From Thermothelomyces thermophilus ATCC 42464 (Eukaryota > Ascomycota > Sordariomycetes > Sordariales > Chaetomiaceae): a stretch of 64,000 nucleotides of DNA. Under the pieces are notes generated by a model, which did not search any database, had not been told where the DNA came from, and saw nothing but the letters and a program-made list of their open reading frames with translations. Of this stretch, positions 22,553 through 35,337 are shown piece by piece (the first letter of the stretch is position 1; each line of letters begins with the position of its first letter). A program made the position numbers and the translations under genes. The DNA lies in NCBI RefSeq assembly GCF_000226095.1, contig NC_016478.1, positions 3,648,001 through 3,712,000 of the forward strand. Reading direction: 5' to 3'.

Positions 22553-23110
22553 ATGCCTTGCTCTTAGTATATATCGTAAGGCCTTGTCTATAAAATGATT
22601 ATATATATAAAGTGTTACAAAGCCTATATTTATTAAGGTTATTCTTATAATGGCTTTAGTATATTGCTTTCTTCCTATAAGCATGTCTCTTTTCTCTTCC
22701 TTTTTTTTTTTTAAATATAATTCCTAATGTTTGTTCTAGTAGATCGTATTCTCTAGGAGTAACGTCGTATCAAGGATACTAAACGTCGTGCTAAACTTAA
22801 GCTAGATGAATCCTAACGCCGTCTAGAAGAAGCCTAGCGCGAATTGTCCGAAAAGCTTATATAGCTCTAGCGTCTTCGTTAGTAGAAGGAGTTTTTAGTA
22901 GAGAAAGGTGCCGATATAGTAACGCGTAGTCTATCGACCTTAGACGAGTTAGAGGAGGTTAAGTAGTAAGAGGCGCCTACTATGCCCCTATTATAGATTA
23001 ATAATACTATTAATACTATCGACTAGGGTGCTATCTTTGGTTCTATCCTAGGTTTTTCTTTAGTTAATCTAGGTTCTGCCGGTAGAACTGTTCTAGTTTC
23101 TTAGGGCAGT
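22553..23110 (+). pseudogene. antisense ORF of copy B: Cys cluster plus coiled coil
   Basis: This frame runs opposite to the element's own coding strand, between the chromodomain and the 3' LTR. Its start at 22553 gives Met-Pro-Cys-Ser followed by positions that fit paired C-x2-C...C motifs in which most Cys have become Tyr by RIP. After a T-rich stretch (22697-22712) that may be intronic, an Arg/Lys/Glu/Leu-rich segment (22760-22970) looks like a coiled coil. It is followed by Thr-Leu-Asp-Glu-Leu-Glu-Glu-Val and an Ala-Ile-Phe-Gly-Ser segment. The end overlaps the chromodomain tail to tail. Stops are TAG/TAA at Gln-like positions. Copy C has the corresponding frame at 34330-34857 (minus). 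Function is unknown. Confidence 0.6.
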
Positions 23111-26100
23111 TTAAATTCTTAACTAGTTTCTATAAGTTGTCCTCTAGTCTAAAATTAAGCTATTTAACTAGATACTATAGTTCCCTATTAATAATACGTA
23201 AATCTAGAATTTCTTTAATATCCTATTCTTCCTCTTCGTCCTTTGCTTCGATGTTTATAGCGGTCTTAGCATTCTTTGGTGCTGGTTCGAGAAGTGAAAT
23301 ATAAAAAACATCTATCTGTAATCGTATAGATGACGGTAACGATAGTCGGTAGTTAGATGTCGAAATTCGTTCCTTAATAACGAAGGGTCCGACCTTCTTA
23401 AAGTCTAGCTTTGTACTTGGTTATTTGGTTTGTAAGTTTCGTATAATTAGGTAGACTTTGTCTTCCCTCTCTAGGCAAGGTCCCTTGAGCCTGTGTTTGT
23501 TATAGTAATTCTTTATTCTGGTTCTAATAAACTTAAGTTCCTTTTTAAGCTTCTTATATAGTATATATATTTGTTCTACTTTGACTGCTACTCTTGGCAC
23601 TGTAACCTCTAGTCCTTGCCTAAGGTCTGCTTTATATCTGTAGTTCGTAAAGAACGGTATGACTTTAGTCATTTCTATTGGCGTTATATTATAGGCAAGT
23701 TATACTATTAGTAATAGTATGACCTAGTCGTCTTGCTAGTAGTTAATATAAGAATAGAGGTACTACTTGATAACTTGCTTTAGTTGCTCTGTTTGTCTAT
23801 TAGTCTATAGGTAATATATCGTTAATAGCTTGCTATTAACGCTTAATCGTTGCATTAACGCTTGCTAGAACTTCGATACGAACTTAGTGTCTCTATCGGT
23901 GATCTATTCTTACGGCTAAGCATATACTAATGTAACTTGCCGATAGATCACGTCTGCTAACTGTTTAGCTATCTAGGACTCCTTATATAGGAAGAAGTAT
24001 ACCTATTTAGTTAGGCGATCTATTATAGTGAGGATACTATTGTAGATTACTCTTATGGCCGTATCCTTAGATTCTAGCAGTTTCGTAATAAAGTCTATCG
24101 TAATTAAACTCTATAGTTTATTAGCTATTAGCAGTAGCTAAAGTAGCCTATATGGCTTGTATCATGCCGTTTTGCTTCGATTGTAGATATCGTAGTTCCA
24201 TATAACTTCCTTAACTCGTGCCGTTAACTGTAGAAAGTTATAATGTTTCTTGACTTATACGATAGTCTTTATAACTCCTTTATATCCTCTAAGTTTCGAC
24301 TCGTAGAGTTCTTAAATTATTTGTAGCTATTGATCTTTATTGTAGATATACGCTTTGCCTTAGTACTAGAGTTTCCTATCTTTTTCTTCCACTCCATTAG
24401 GTACTACTAGTCTAGGTATTACTTAATACTATACCTTGTTAATCTTTTCTTCTCGAAAGATTATATAATATTCTAGGAACAAGTCGAGTAGATCGTCCTC
24501 TACAGGTGTCTATATTTCGTGATATAGCGTTTTATCTATTTGTTCCTTGAATAACGGTAGTATTGTTTCCGTTTGTCCTTCTATATGATCCGTTCGTCGG
24601 CTTAAGGCGTCTGCTTATACATTCTCTTTGCCCTTCTTATAGCAGATCTCAAAATTAAATTCTATAAGGAATTCTGCCTATTATATTTATTATCTGTTAA
24701 GCTCCTTTGTCATTATAAAGTACTGTAAATTCTTATAATCTATATATACTTGTACTAGTTCGATTGTACTACTAAGGTATAGTTGCTATTCCCTAAAAGC
24801 TTTAATAATCGTAAGTAGTTCCTTATTATAGATCAGATAATTGAGACGTAGTCTATTAAGCTTCTTTAAAAAGAAGGCTATAGGATATAGCTTCCCTTAT
24901 TCGTCTCGTTATCCTAACTATCCTCTGATAGCGTAGTTTGAAGCGTCTACTTCTACCTTAAATAGCTTCTTAGGGTCTAGTAACACTAGTACTAGATCTT
25001 TAGTAATAGCATCGTAGATCTATGTAAATGCTTGCTCGTACTATTCTTCCTATTGGAATTTAGCGTTCTTCTTAGTAAGTTCGTATAAAGGTCGTACGAT
25101 CGCTCTAAAGTTCCTAATGAACATCCGGTAGAAGTTTGTAAACCCGATGAAACTTCGTACTTCTATAACTGACGTTAGTCATAGCTAATCCTTAATAGCT
25201 TCGACCTTTGAAGGTTTTATCTAGATTTGTCCTAGGGATATCTCGTATCCTAGAAATACCGTCTTCCTAATATGCAATTCGCTCTTTTCCTTGTTAACTA
25301 ATAGCTTGTACGCGTATAGCATATCTAGTACTGCTCTTATATACTTCCGGTGTTTGTCTATCGTCTTAGAGAAGATAAGTATATCGTTAAGATAATATAC
25401 TATAAATTTGTTAAGAAAGGGTTAGATAGCTTGATTAATTAAGGCTTAGAACGTTATTAGCGTATTTATAAGTCCGAATGGCATGACGAGGTACTTGTAG
25501 TAACTATAGGGTGTTCTAAAGGCCGTTTTCCACTTGTTGCCTTCTTTGATCTATATATAGTTATAGGCCAATGGCAAGTCAAGACGTGTGAAATGTTAGG
25601 CTCCTGCTAACTGATCTTAGAGCTATAAGATCAGTAGTAACAGGTATCGGTTTTTTACACTCTATTTGTTAAGTTGCCAATAGTCGATATATAACTATAG
25701 CTTTCTATCTTTCTTAGGCACAAATAGGATTAGGTAGCCTACTAGCAATGTCGACAGGTAGATATGTCCTCTTCAAAGGTTCTTCTCTAAATATCGCTTA
25801 AGTTCTTCGTTCTATATCTAGCTTATATAGTAAATCTTAAAGAACTTTAGTCGTGCTCCTTCCTTAAGCTTGATCTTATAATCCTATAGGCCGTATTCTA
25901 ATAATCCTTCTAGATACTTCGGTTCGAATGCTAGGTATCCTTCGTATTCCTTCGGTACTTCCCTAGTCTTGTCTCGTCTCTCGGCTTTCTAATAGTATAT
26001 AAACTTGGTTCCGTTTATAGCGATACTAGCGATTTCTCCTATCTTAATCTACTACTCTAGTTATAGTGTTCCGTATTCGTTAATAGAGAGAATAGCTATC

Positions 26101-26700
26101 GGTAGTTTAGCTTGTTCCTCCTATCGTAACGTCGGTATTATTATACTGCTTCTTCTAGAGTCTATAGTAGTCTGCCTACTACTATTCGTCTCTTGTAGTA
26201 GATCTATAGGATATGCCTTCCCTTAAGTATCGTCTGCTCGCGATCCTTGTACGCTCCCTATCTTACTAATCGAATACGACTCCGTTTAAGGTCGTAGGTA
26301 GCTACTATTCTTCTAGCTAATGTCTAGGTCGTAATCTTTATATTATAGTAACCCTAGTATTATATCTTTATTATTACCTATATCTATAATACTAAATACG
26401 ATTACTATAGTCTTCCTTACTATAGTAATATCGATTAGTTTGGTCTCCCTATATATCTATTATATTAGAAATAGCCCTTTGACTATACTATGCTTCCGTT
26501 TTATTCTCTAGGGTATCTATAGCTAATTTACAAGTGTCGGCGAAATCAGGTTTATCTTTACTCTATTATCTACTAGTACAAGCATTTCGTACTATCTCTA
26601 TTATATTATTATCTATAGTTGCTTGTCTTACTACCGTCATCTAAAGATTATAGCGATTTCCTATATTTCTGCCGGGAGGTCTTAATATAGTAGTCTCTTA
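23111..26700 (-). pseudogene. pol: copy B pol with chromodomain, inactivated
   Basis: Domains on the minus strand are protease (about 26500-26620), RT with catalytic box near 25375-25405 (Tyr-Leu-Asn-Asp, first Asp lost), RNase H, the Asp-Ala-Leu-Ser-Arg-like tether near 24600, integrase with its GPY/F-type tail (open at 23421-23672), and a chromodomain (about 23100-23260) with Ile-Lys-Glu-Ile-Leu-Asp and Tyr-Leu-Val-Lys. Chromodomains in this group are thought to bind methylated H3K9 and steer integration. RIP stops are numerous. Confidence 0.82.
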
Positions 26701-26739
26701 CGCTAGTTCCTCCTATACTATATTACTACTCGCCGCTAT

Positions 26740-27868
26740 ACAGGTGTTAATGGTTTTCGGGCCCCTCAAAGGGCCCTAACCCGTTTCCTAGGTTAGTGCT
26801 AACCTCTTCGGTTGTTTGGCTAATGGCGGCTTCGTCAATCATGCTTATTTCCGTAAGCTATCAAGTGCTTATAGCTTCCTACTATTAGGTCTGTTCTGCT
26901 TTTTGTTATATGTATTATAGCTTTATCTAAAGTTCCTGGATTCGCGATTTCTTTTTATCTACGTGGTAGAGGCAATCGTTACTCTAGTACGAGTCCTATA
27001 TGTCTCGTCCTGTTCCGTAGTACCTAGGCCAGGCTCGTTTTAGAACTACCGTAATGCCTTCTAGATCGCGGGCTTCGATCTTCTAGAGCAATTCGGCCGC
27101 TCTATTTCTTATATCATAGACCTATTCCACAGGGCGGAGGCTCCTATCCTTATTTCCTTGTCAGGTCGGCTAGTAATTGTTTTCAAATTTGTTATAAAAG
27201 TAGTATCGGCATTTGTATACTATACACTAGAACTAGGGCACTTGTATATATGTCTCGTGTCGAGGGTATAGTTATATAGCGTTACTTAGGAGGTATTAGA
27301 ACTCTTCTCTAAATCCTTCCTACTATATATAGACTATAGGTACTTTAATGCTAAGGTAGGAGTATTTCTTCTAATAGCTTTCCTATATATACTTATCTTT
27401 TCCGTGGTTCGCGTGTATAAACTAGTACTCGGGGTTCTATATGTCGTAGCTAAGTTACTAGTCATCAAAATACTTGGCGTAGCTATTGGGCCTATTATAT
27501 ATTATAGATTATTCCCCTCTAATAGTTTCTACAATATATTAAAGTTCCCTTATCTCGTCCCTTATCCTATCGCTCTACTAGGTAAATCAAATTAGGCGTC
27601 TATCCCGTTTATATAGTTCTATATTAAGCTAGAAAACTTCGTTATAATACTATTTGATTTATTTCTAGAGGAATAGAATATTAGGTCTAGGTCTTCTAAT
27701 TCCTTAGGTATTAGTTATCTACAATCTATCCTGCCTTTATATAACTATAAAGCCCTATTACCTTAAGGCTAGGAGAATCGAAATTAGTAATATATACTCT
27801 CCTATTATATCCTATTTAGCAAGACCTATCTCTAGGTCTATAGTGACCAGTTCGGAGTATAGTGCTTG
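26740..27868 (-). pseudogene. gag: copy B gag, C-terminal part
   Basis: This continues the gag frame begun at 36443-35338 after the copy C insertion. Its right edge, GCTTG at 27864-27868, is the left copy of the target duplication. The region corresponds to the post-zinc-knuckle extension of gag in copies A and C. Stops are of the RIP type. Confidence 0.75.
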
Positions 27869-28266
27869 TGTCACGATTTGGCTACATAAGGCGACCTAGC
27901 AAGGTACACAGAACCAATCAGGAACCACAAGACCTAAGGACCAATCAGGAAGTGATCACAGTGATTACACTTCGATCAAGACGAGCACTTAGGTAACGAT
28001 CACAGGATCGTAGCAGCGATCGTACAATCAAGACTCAAGGAAGAAAGGAAGGAAATTATATATAGTCACTCGTTCTAGCGAACTCTAGGAGTTCACCAGT
28101 GATAGCAATCACAACTTACAGTACCCTAACATTATAAGGAGATAACTAAAGTGTTGTTATAAACCCTTTAGCTTTACCAAATCCCTTAGACGACCTGCTT
28201 ACTGGTTTCGCTTAATCTACCTTTGTCTAAACCCTTTTAGAAGAAGTCTAAGCTAGGTTTGTTACA
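27869..28266 (+). repeat. 5' LTR of copy C (398 bp)
   Basis: It starts TGTCACGATTTGG and ends GGTTTGTTACA. The U3-like part (27869 to about 28056) is unlike the other LTRs. From the TATATAGTCACTCG block (about 28057) onward it matches the R-U5 module of copies A, B and I. Confidence 0.95.
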
Positions 28267-28332
28267 TGTTACTATTACTCCCTTTGTTCTATTATAGTTT
28301 AGAATAGAGGTAACTTCGACCTTAATACTAAT

Positions 28333-30570
28333 ATGGCTACTAATGTTACGGCTAAATAACTACTTGCCTAGCTTAGTTAACTCTAGTAGCAGATCTAGGA
28401 GTTAGACTAGAGAGACAAGGCTACTTAAGCTCGAATCAAGGAACTTGAGAACGGCGAAAAGTACTTGTAGAAATTGATTAACGAGGCCTACGCCAAAATT
28501 AAGACGCTCGAGACTGTCAAAGTAAGCCGTATCAAGATCAAATTACCTGGCAAATATAGAGGAACTAAGGAGGATCTTATAGGATTCCTAACAAACCTCC
28601 GATCCTACTTCTAGCTTAATAATAACAAGTTTCTAGACGATAAAGCTAAAGTTCTCTATATAGCTACGAGACTAGAGGGCAAGGCACTTAGATAGTTTGA
28701 GCCTATATAAAATGACTATCTTACCAAGGAAGACGAAGACAACTAAGACGTGTTTATATAGGCAGTCTTCTGATCTTATAACTATTTCGAAGAAGAGCTT
28801 CGGAAGGTTTTTAGCGACAAAGATAAGAAAATCTATATACAAGAAAGACTTGCTAATCTCCGATAGACTAAGTTAGTAGCCTCTTATACCATATAGTTTA
28901 GATAGGATATATTTAAGTCCTAACTTAACGACAAGGCATTAATGTAATTGTTCTATAATAGCTTAAAGGAAAAGGTTAAAGATAAGCTATATAAGTACAA
29001 TCGACCTAAGACTTTAGACGAATATATCGCACAGGCCATTAGAATTGATAATTAGCTCTATATACAAGAGTAGTAGAAACAAGGTCGAACAAATAGAACC
29101 ATAGTCAAGGCTAACAACAAGAAAAAACGAACGTACGCTAGTACCTTGTATAGGACGTACCCCGGAGCTATAGATATAGACGTAACATAGAAGCAGGACC
29201 GGAAGAAGACGACCAAAGACAAGTCTAATGCTACCTACTATAACTATAGAAAGAAAGGACACTATAAGTAAGAATGCTAGAGCCCGAAGAAAGACTAGAA
29301 ACTAGTCCCTAGAAAGGAAATTATAGCTATTAACAAAACCGCTAAGGATATTACCGAAGTAGTAGCTATAAGCTATAAAGATAGGGGCAGTGACACGGAT
29401 AGTCTTGGACACGACGGCAATAGTAAAGACGAACAAGTACTATATTCCGAACTAGTCACTATAGACCTAGAAACAGGTCTTGCCGAATAGGACATGGCCG
29501 GAGAGTACGTACCGCTAATTTCGATTCTCCTAGCCTTAGGGTAGTAGGGTTTTATAGTCATATAGAGGCGGGATAGAACGTAGACAACCGATACCTAAGG
29601 AACCGAAAGACCTAGACCTAATGTTCTATTCCTATAGGAACAAATCAAAGGGTACTATAATAAAGTTTTCCGGCTTAATACGGAACTATACGAATAGGAT
29701 GAACGTTTGACTTAACTCGTCTAGCAGAGTGATAAGATGAGGGACGAGACAAGGGAACTCCGATATATCGTAGAAACCATCAAAGGAGAATAGCTTATAG
29801 TATATAATGGACCCGACAGCTACGCCAAGTGCTTTGACAATTAGTAACTTAGTAATAATGTATAGAACCTAGAATATTAGTTTATACACGCGAACCGCGG
29901 AAAAGACGAGCGTATATAGGAAAGCTACTAGAAGAAATACTCCTACCTTAGCATTAGAGTACCTACGGTCTATATATAGTGGGAAGGATTTAGGAGAGAA
30001 TTCCAATACCTCCTAGGTAACGCTACGCGACTATACCCTCGACACGAGGCATATATACAAGTGCCCTGGTTCTAATGTGTGGCATACAAATGCCGATACC
30101 ACTTCTATAACAAATTCAAGAACAACTACTAGCTAACCTAACAAGAAAATAAGGACGGAAGCTTATGCCTGGTAGAGTAGGTCTATAATATAGGAAACAG
30201 AGCGGCCGAATTGCTCTGGAAGATTAAAGACCAGAGTCTAGAAAGCATTACAATAGTTCCAAAACGAGCCTAGCCTAGGCACTATAGAATAGGACGAGAC
30301 ATATAGGACTTATGCTAGGGCAATGATTGCCTCTACTACACAGACGAAAAGAAATTACGAATTTGGGAGCTTTAGATAAAGCTATAGTATATATAATGGA
30401 AAGTAGAACGGACCTAATAGTAGGAAGCTATAAGTACTTAATGGCTTATAGAAATGAGCACGATAGATAAAGCTGCTATTAGCTAAACGACTAAAGAGGT
30501 TAGCACTAACCTAGGAAACAGGTTAGGGCCCTTCGAGGGGCCCGAAAACCATTAACGCCTGTATAGCGGC
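28333..30570 (+). pseudogene. gag: copy C gag, inactivated
   Basis: The ATG at 28333-28335 follows the LTR by 66 bp. The predicted protein starts Met-Ala-Thr-Asn-Val-Thr-Ala and continues with a Gln-rich coiled-coil-like N-terminus, a capsid-like region, and a CCHC knuckle near 29230-29280 (Tyr-Tyr-Asn-Tyr-Arg-Lys-Lys-Gly-His-Tyr-Lys, with Cys lost to Tyr). A long C-terminal extension of some 400 codons follows, which is unusual for gypsy gag. In-frame TAG codons are frequent. The end is approximate. Confidence 0.8.
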
Positions 30571-30599
30571 GAGTAATAGCGTAGTATAGGAGGAACTGC

Positions 30600-33500
30600 C
30601 GTAAGAGACTACTATATCGAGACCTCCCGGCAGAAACATAGGAAATCGCCGTAATCTTTGGATAATAGCGGCAAGACAAGCGATTATAGATAATGGCACA
30701 ATGGAAACAGCACAAAATGCTTGCACTAGTGGATAGTAGAGTAGAGATAAACCTGATTTCGCTAACGCTTATAAATTAGCTATAGATACCCTAGAGAATG
30801 AAGCGGAAGCATAGCATAGTCAAAGGACCATTTCTAACGTAATAGGTATATAAGGAGACCGAACTAATTGATATTACTATAGTAGGGAAGACTATAGTAG
30901 TTATATTTAGTATTATAGATATAGGTAACGACAAAGATATAATACTAGGGTTACTATAGTATGAAGATTACGACCCGGACATTAGCTAGAAGAATAGTAG
31001 CTACCTATAACCCTGAATAGAGTTATATTTAACTAGCAAGATAGGGAGCACGCAAGGATCACGAGAAGACGATGCTCAAGGGAAGGCATGTCCTATAGAT
31101 CTACTACAAGAGACAAATAGTGGTAGACAGACTACTATAGACTCTAGAAGAAGCGGCAAAATAATAATGACAATGTAATAGGAGGAACAAGCTAAACCGT
31201 CAATAGCTATTCTCTCTATTAATGAATACGGAGCACTATAATTAGAGCAGTAGGTTAAGATAGGAGAAATCGCTAACATCGCTATAGACGGAACCAAGTT
31301 TGTATATTATTAGAAAACCGAGAGACGAGACAAGACTAGGGAAGTACCGAAGGAATATGAAGGACACCTAGCATTTAAACCGAAATATCTAGAAGGATTA
31401 CTAGAATATGGCCTATAAGATTACAAGATTAAGCTTAAGGAAGGAGTATGACTAAAGTTCTTTAAGATTTACTATATAAGCTAGATATAGAACGAAGAAC
31501 TTAAGCGATACTTAGAGGAGAATCTTTGAAGAGGATATATCTGCCTGTCGATATCGCTAGCAGGCTACCTAATCCTGTTTATGCTTAAGAAAGACGGAAA
31601 GCTATAGTTATACGTTAACTATCGGTAACTTAACAAACAGACTATGAAAAACCGATACCTGTTACCACTGATCTTATGGCTCTAAGATTAGTTAGTAGGA
31701 GCCTAATATTTTACACGTCTTAACTTGCCATTAGCCTATAACCATATATAGATTAAAGAAGGCGACGAGTGGAAAATGGCCTTTAGGACACCCTATAGCC
31801 ATTACAAGTACCTCGTCATGCCATTTAGACTTATAAACACGCTAGTAACGTTCTAAGCCCTAATTAATCAAGCTATCCGATCCTTTCTTAACAAATTTAT
31901 AGTATATTATCTCGACAATATACTTATCTTCTCTAAGACAATAGATAAACACCAGAAGTACGTAAGAGTAGTACTAGACATGTTATATATATATAAGCTA
32001 TTAGTTAATAAGGAAAAGAGCAAATTCCACGTTAGGAAAACGGTGTTTTTAGGATATAAAATATCCCTAGGACAAATCTAGATAGAACCTTTAAAGATTA
32101 AAGCTATCAAGGATTAGCTACAACCGACATTAGTCACGGAAGTACGAAGTTTTATTAGGTTTACAAACTTCTACCAAATGTTTATTAGGAACTTTAGAGC
32201 GATCGTACGACCTTTATACGAACTTATTAAGAAGAATGCTAAATTCCAATAGGAAGGACAATACAAGCAAGCATTTATATAGATCCGCGATGCTATTACT
32301 AAAGACCTAGTACTAGTACTACTAGATCCTAAGAAACCATTTGAGGTGGAAACGGACGCTTTAGACTACGCCATTGGAGGACAATTAGGATAACAAGACG
32401 AACAAGGGAAGCTACATCCTATAGCCTTCTTTTTGAAGAAGCTCGATAGACTACGTCTTAATTATCTGATCTATGACAAGGAACTACTTGCGATTATCGA
32501 AGCTTTTAAGGAATAGCGACTATACCTTAGTAGTACAATTAAACTAGTATAAGTATATATAGATTATAAGAACCTATAATACTTTATAATAATAAAGGAG
32601 CTTAATAGATAATAAATACAATAGGTAGAATTCCTCGCGGAATTTAACTTCGAGATCTGCTATAAGAAAGGCAAAGAGAATATACAAGCAGACGCCTTAA
32701 GCCGACAAACAGATTATATAGAAAGACAAACGGAAACAACGCCACCATTATTTAAGGAACGAATAGACGGGACGCTACATCACGAAACGTAAACACCCGT
32801 AGAAGATGACCTACTCGACTTGTTCCTAGAATGTTACGCAATCTTTCAAGAAGAAAGGATCAACAAAGCATAGTATCAAATAGCACCCAGACCACTGGTA
32901 CCTGACGGAATCAAAGAAAAAGATAGGAAACTCTAGTACCAAGGCAAAGCGTATATCTATAATAAAGATCAATAGCTGCGAATGATTCGAGAACTCTACG
33001 AGTCGAAACTCGGAGGATATAAAGGAGTTACAAAAACTGTCGCACAAGTTAAGAAACACTATGACTTTCTATAGTTAACGGCACGAGTCAAGGAAGTCGT
33101 ATAAAGCTACAACATCTATAACCGAAGCAAAATGGCATAATATAAGCTATATAGGCTACTTTAGCTACTACTAATACCTAACAAACTATAGAGTTTGGTT
33201 ACGATAGACTTTATTACAAAGCTACCAAAATCTAAAGATATAGCTATAGGAGTAATCTACGATAGCATCCTTACTATAGTAGATCGCCTGACTAAATAAG
33301 TATACTTCTTCCCCTACAAGGAATCCTAGATAGCTAAACAGCTGGTAGACGTAATCTACCGGCAAGTTACATTAGTATACGCTTAGCTATAAGAATAGAT
33401 TACCGACAGAGATACCAAATTCGTATCGAAGTTCTAGTAAGCATTAATACGACGATTAGGTGTTAATAGCAAGCTATTAACGGCATATCACCCGTAGACC

Positions 33501-34250
33501 GACGGACAAACAGAGTAACTAAACCAAGTCATCGAACAATATCTCTATTCTTACGTTAACTATTAGTAAAACAACTAGGTTATACTATTGCTAATAGTAT
33601 AACTTGCTTACAACACGATGCTAACGGAAACGACTAAGGTTATACTATTCTTCGCGAACTATAGATATAAAGCAGACCTTAGACAAGGACTAGAGATCAC
33701 AATGCCAAGAGCAGTAGTCAAAGTAGAACAAATACATATACTATATAAAAAGCTTAAAAAGGAACTCAAGTTTATTAAAACAAGGATAAAGAATTACTAT
33801 AACAAATACAGGCTTAAGGGACCTTGCCTAGAGAGGGGAGACAAAGTTTATCTAATCTCACGACACCTACAAACTAAACGACTAAGCAAGAAGCTAGACT
33901 TTAAAAAATTAGGACTATTTATTATCAAAGAACAAATCTCGACATCTAACTATTAACTATTGTTACCGTCATCTATATGACTACAGACAGACGTTTTTTA
34001 TATTTTACTCTTAGAACTAGTGTCAAAGGATACCAAGATTGCTATAAATATCGAAGCAGAAGATAAAGAGAAAGAATAGGACGTTAAAGAAATTCTAGAT
34101 TTATACATTGTCAATAGAGAACTATAATATCTGGTTAAATAGCTTAATTTTAGATTAGAAGATAACTTATAGGAATCTATTAAGAACCTAAATTGCCCTA
34201 AGAAACTTTAGTAGTTTTACTAAAGGAACCCTAATTAACCAAAAGTAATA
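30600..34250 (+). pseudogene. pol: copy C pol with chromodomain, inactivated
   Basis: The protease segment is near 30715-30770 (Ala-Leu-Val-Asp-Ser). RT runs about 31380-32000 with the box Tyr-Leu-Asp-Asn at 31908-31919. RNase H is about 32280-32600 and the tether Asp-Ala-Leu-Ser-Arg near 32690-32705. The integrase zinc-binding region and catalytic core span about 32990-33560, and its C-terminal segment is open at 33618-33956. The chromodomain (about 34065-34215) reads Val-Lys-Glu-Ile-Leu-Asp...Tyr-Leu-Val-Lys...Asn-Leu-Asn-Cys-Pro-Lys. TAG replaces many Gln and Trp codons. Long stretches remain readable, more so than in copy A. Confidence 0.85.
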
Positions 34251-34329
34251 AACTAGAGACTAACCCGAAATTAGCTAGTAAGGACAGATCTAAAGGAACT
34301 TTAGGATACATAGTATCCTAAAGCTATCC

Positions 34330-34857
34330 GAAATTAGCAGATAGGCGAGATAGGGTCGAAGAAGACGTAGTAACCCTAGAAGCCTCCACTGCCGCCGCTG
34401 CCTTAGCCTCCTCACGCTCCACTCGCTCTAACTCCTCTACACTATTAATACCCCGAGTAATAGCCCTTATTATCTTCTTAAACTATATCTGCTTTTGTTT
34501 CTAAAGACAAAGGACTTGCTCCTTAGCAGCCATAAGTTCATCCTTAAGTTTCTAATACTAAGCCGCGATAGACCGAAGCTAAGTAGGGGAGACGCTAAGA
34601 ACGTTATAATTCGAGCGTTTGTTATAGATATACTCTACGTATTAAGAAGAGTCGGCTTTCGAGACCTTATATAAACTAAGGCCTTTAGACTTATATAGCA
34701 AACAAGGACATATCGTTAAAAGGCTATCTAAAGAAAGAATTACTGTAAGAAGGTGATTAGCACGAAGAGTCGATATAGCAGGTTTAGATTTCGACTTCTT
34801 TCTTATACAATCAGCCATCTCGATAACATCATAGGAAGAAGAAACTAGGAAACGCAA
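34330..34857 (-). pseudogene. antisense ORF of copy C: Cys cluster plus coiled coil
   Basis: It lies between the chromodomain and the 3' LTR on the strand opposite to pol, the same relative place as the frame in copy B. The first 72 codons from 34857 are open. Continuing in frame past a TAG at about 34639, positions fitting C-x2-C-x4-5-C are seen as Tyr, then a Lys/Glu/Gln/Leu-rich coiled-coil-like segment (34450-34560), then Ser-Val-Glu-Glu-Leu-Glu-Arg-Val-Glu-Arg-Glu-Glu-Ala. The shared motif order in two divergent copies argues against chance. I do not know a function; DNA- or protein-binding through the Cys cluster is only inference. Confidence 0.6.
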
Positions 34858-34939
34858 TTACATATAGACAGGGGATATTAGCACTATTTGAAACAGACTA
34901 GAGTCTTTCGAGGACAAAAGACCTAAAGGAAGGGCATCA

Positions 34940-35337
34940 TGTCACGATTTGGCTATATAAGGCGACCCGGCAAGGCATACAGAACCAATTAGGAACCATA
35001 AGACCTAAGGACTAATCAGGAAGTGATCGCAGTGATTGCACTTCGATCAAGACAAGCACTTAGGTAACGATCGTAAGATCGTAGCAGCGATCGCACGATC
35101 AAGACTCAAGGAAGAAGGGAAGGAAATTGTATATAGTCACTCGTTCTGGCAAACTCTAGGAGTTCACCAGTGATAGCAATCACAACTTACAGTACCCTAA
35201 CATTGTGAGGAGATAACTAAAGTGTTATTATGAACCCTTTGGCTTTACCGAATCCCTTAGACGACCTGCTTGCTAGTTTTGCTTAATCTACCTTCGTCTG
35301 AACCCTTTTAGAAGAAGTCTGAGCTAGGTTTGTCATA
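34940..35337 (+). repeat. 3' LTR of copy C (398 bp)
   Basis: Same length as 27869-28266; every difference I noted in the first ~200 bp is a transition. It ends GTTTGTCATA (RIP-changed CA) and is followed by GCTTG, the right target duplication. Confidence 0.95.

Larger units (their letters stand above)
27869..35337 (+). mobile_element. chromovirus copy C, complete, nested in copy B
   Basis: This 7469-bp element has two 398-bp LTRs (27869-28266, 34940-35337) and a perfect 5-bp duplication GCTTG (27864-27868, 35338-35342). It reads on the plus strand, opposite to its host copy B. Internal order is gag, protease, RT, RNase H, integrase, chromodomain, antisense ORF, purine-rich tract (34913-34934) and LTR. 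The LTRs keep CpA and differ from each other by transitions. The interior has lost mostly TpG. It is the innermost and so the most recent insertion of this stack. Confidence 0.95.

Noticed and set aside
22442-22684. 80-codon minus-strand frame in copy B
   Set aside because: It overlaps the antisense ORF in the other direction and has no motif; probably opened by RIP.
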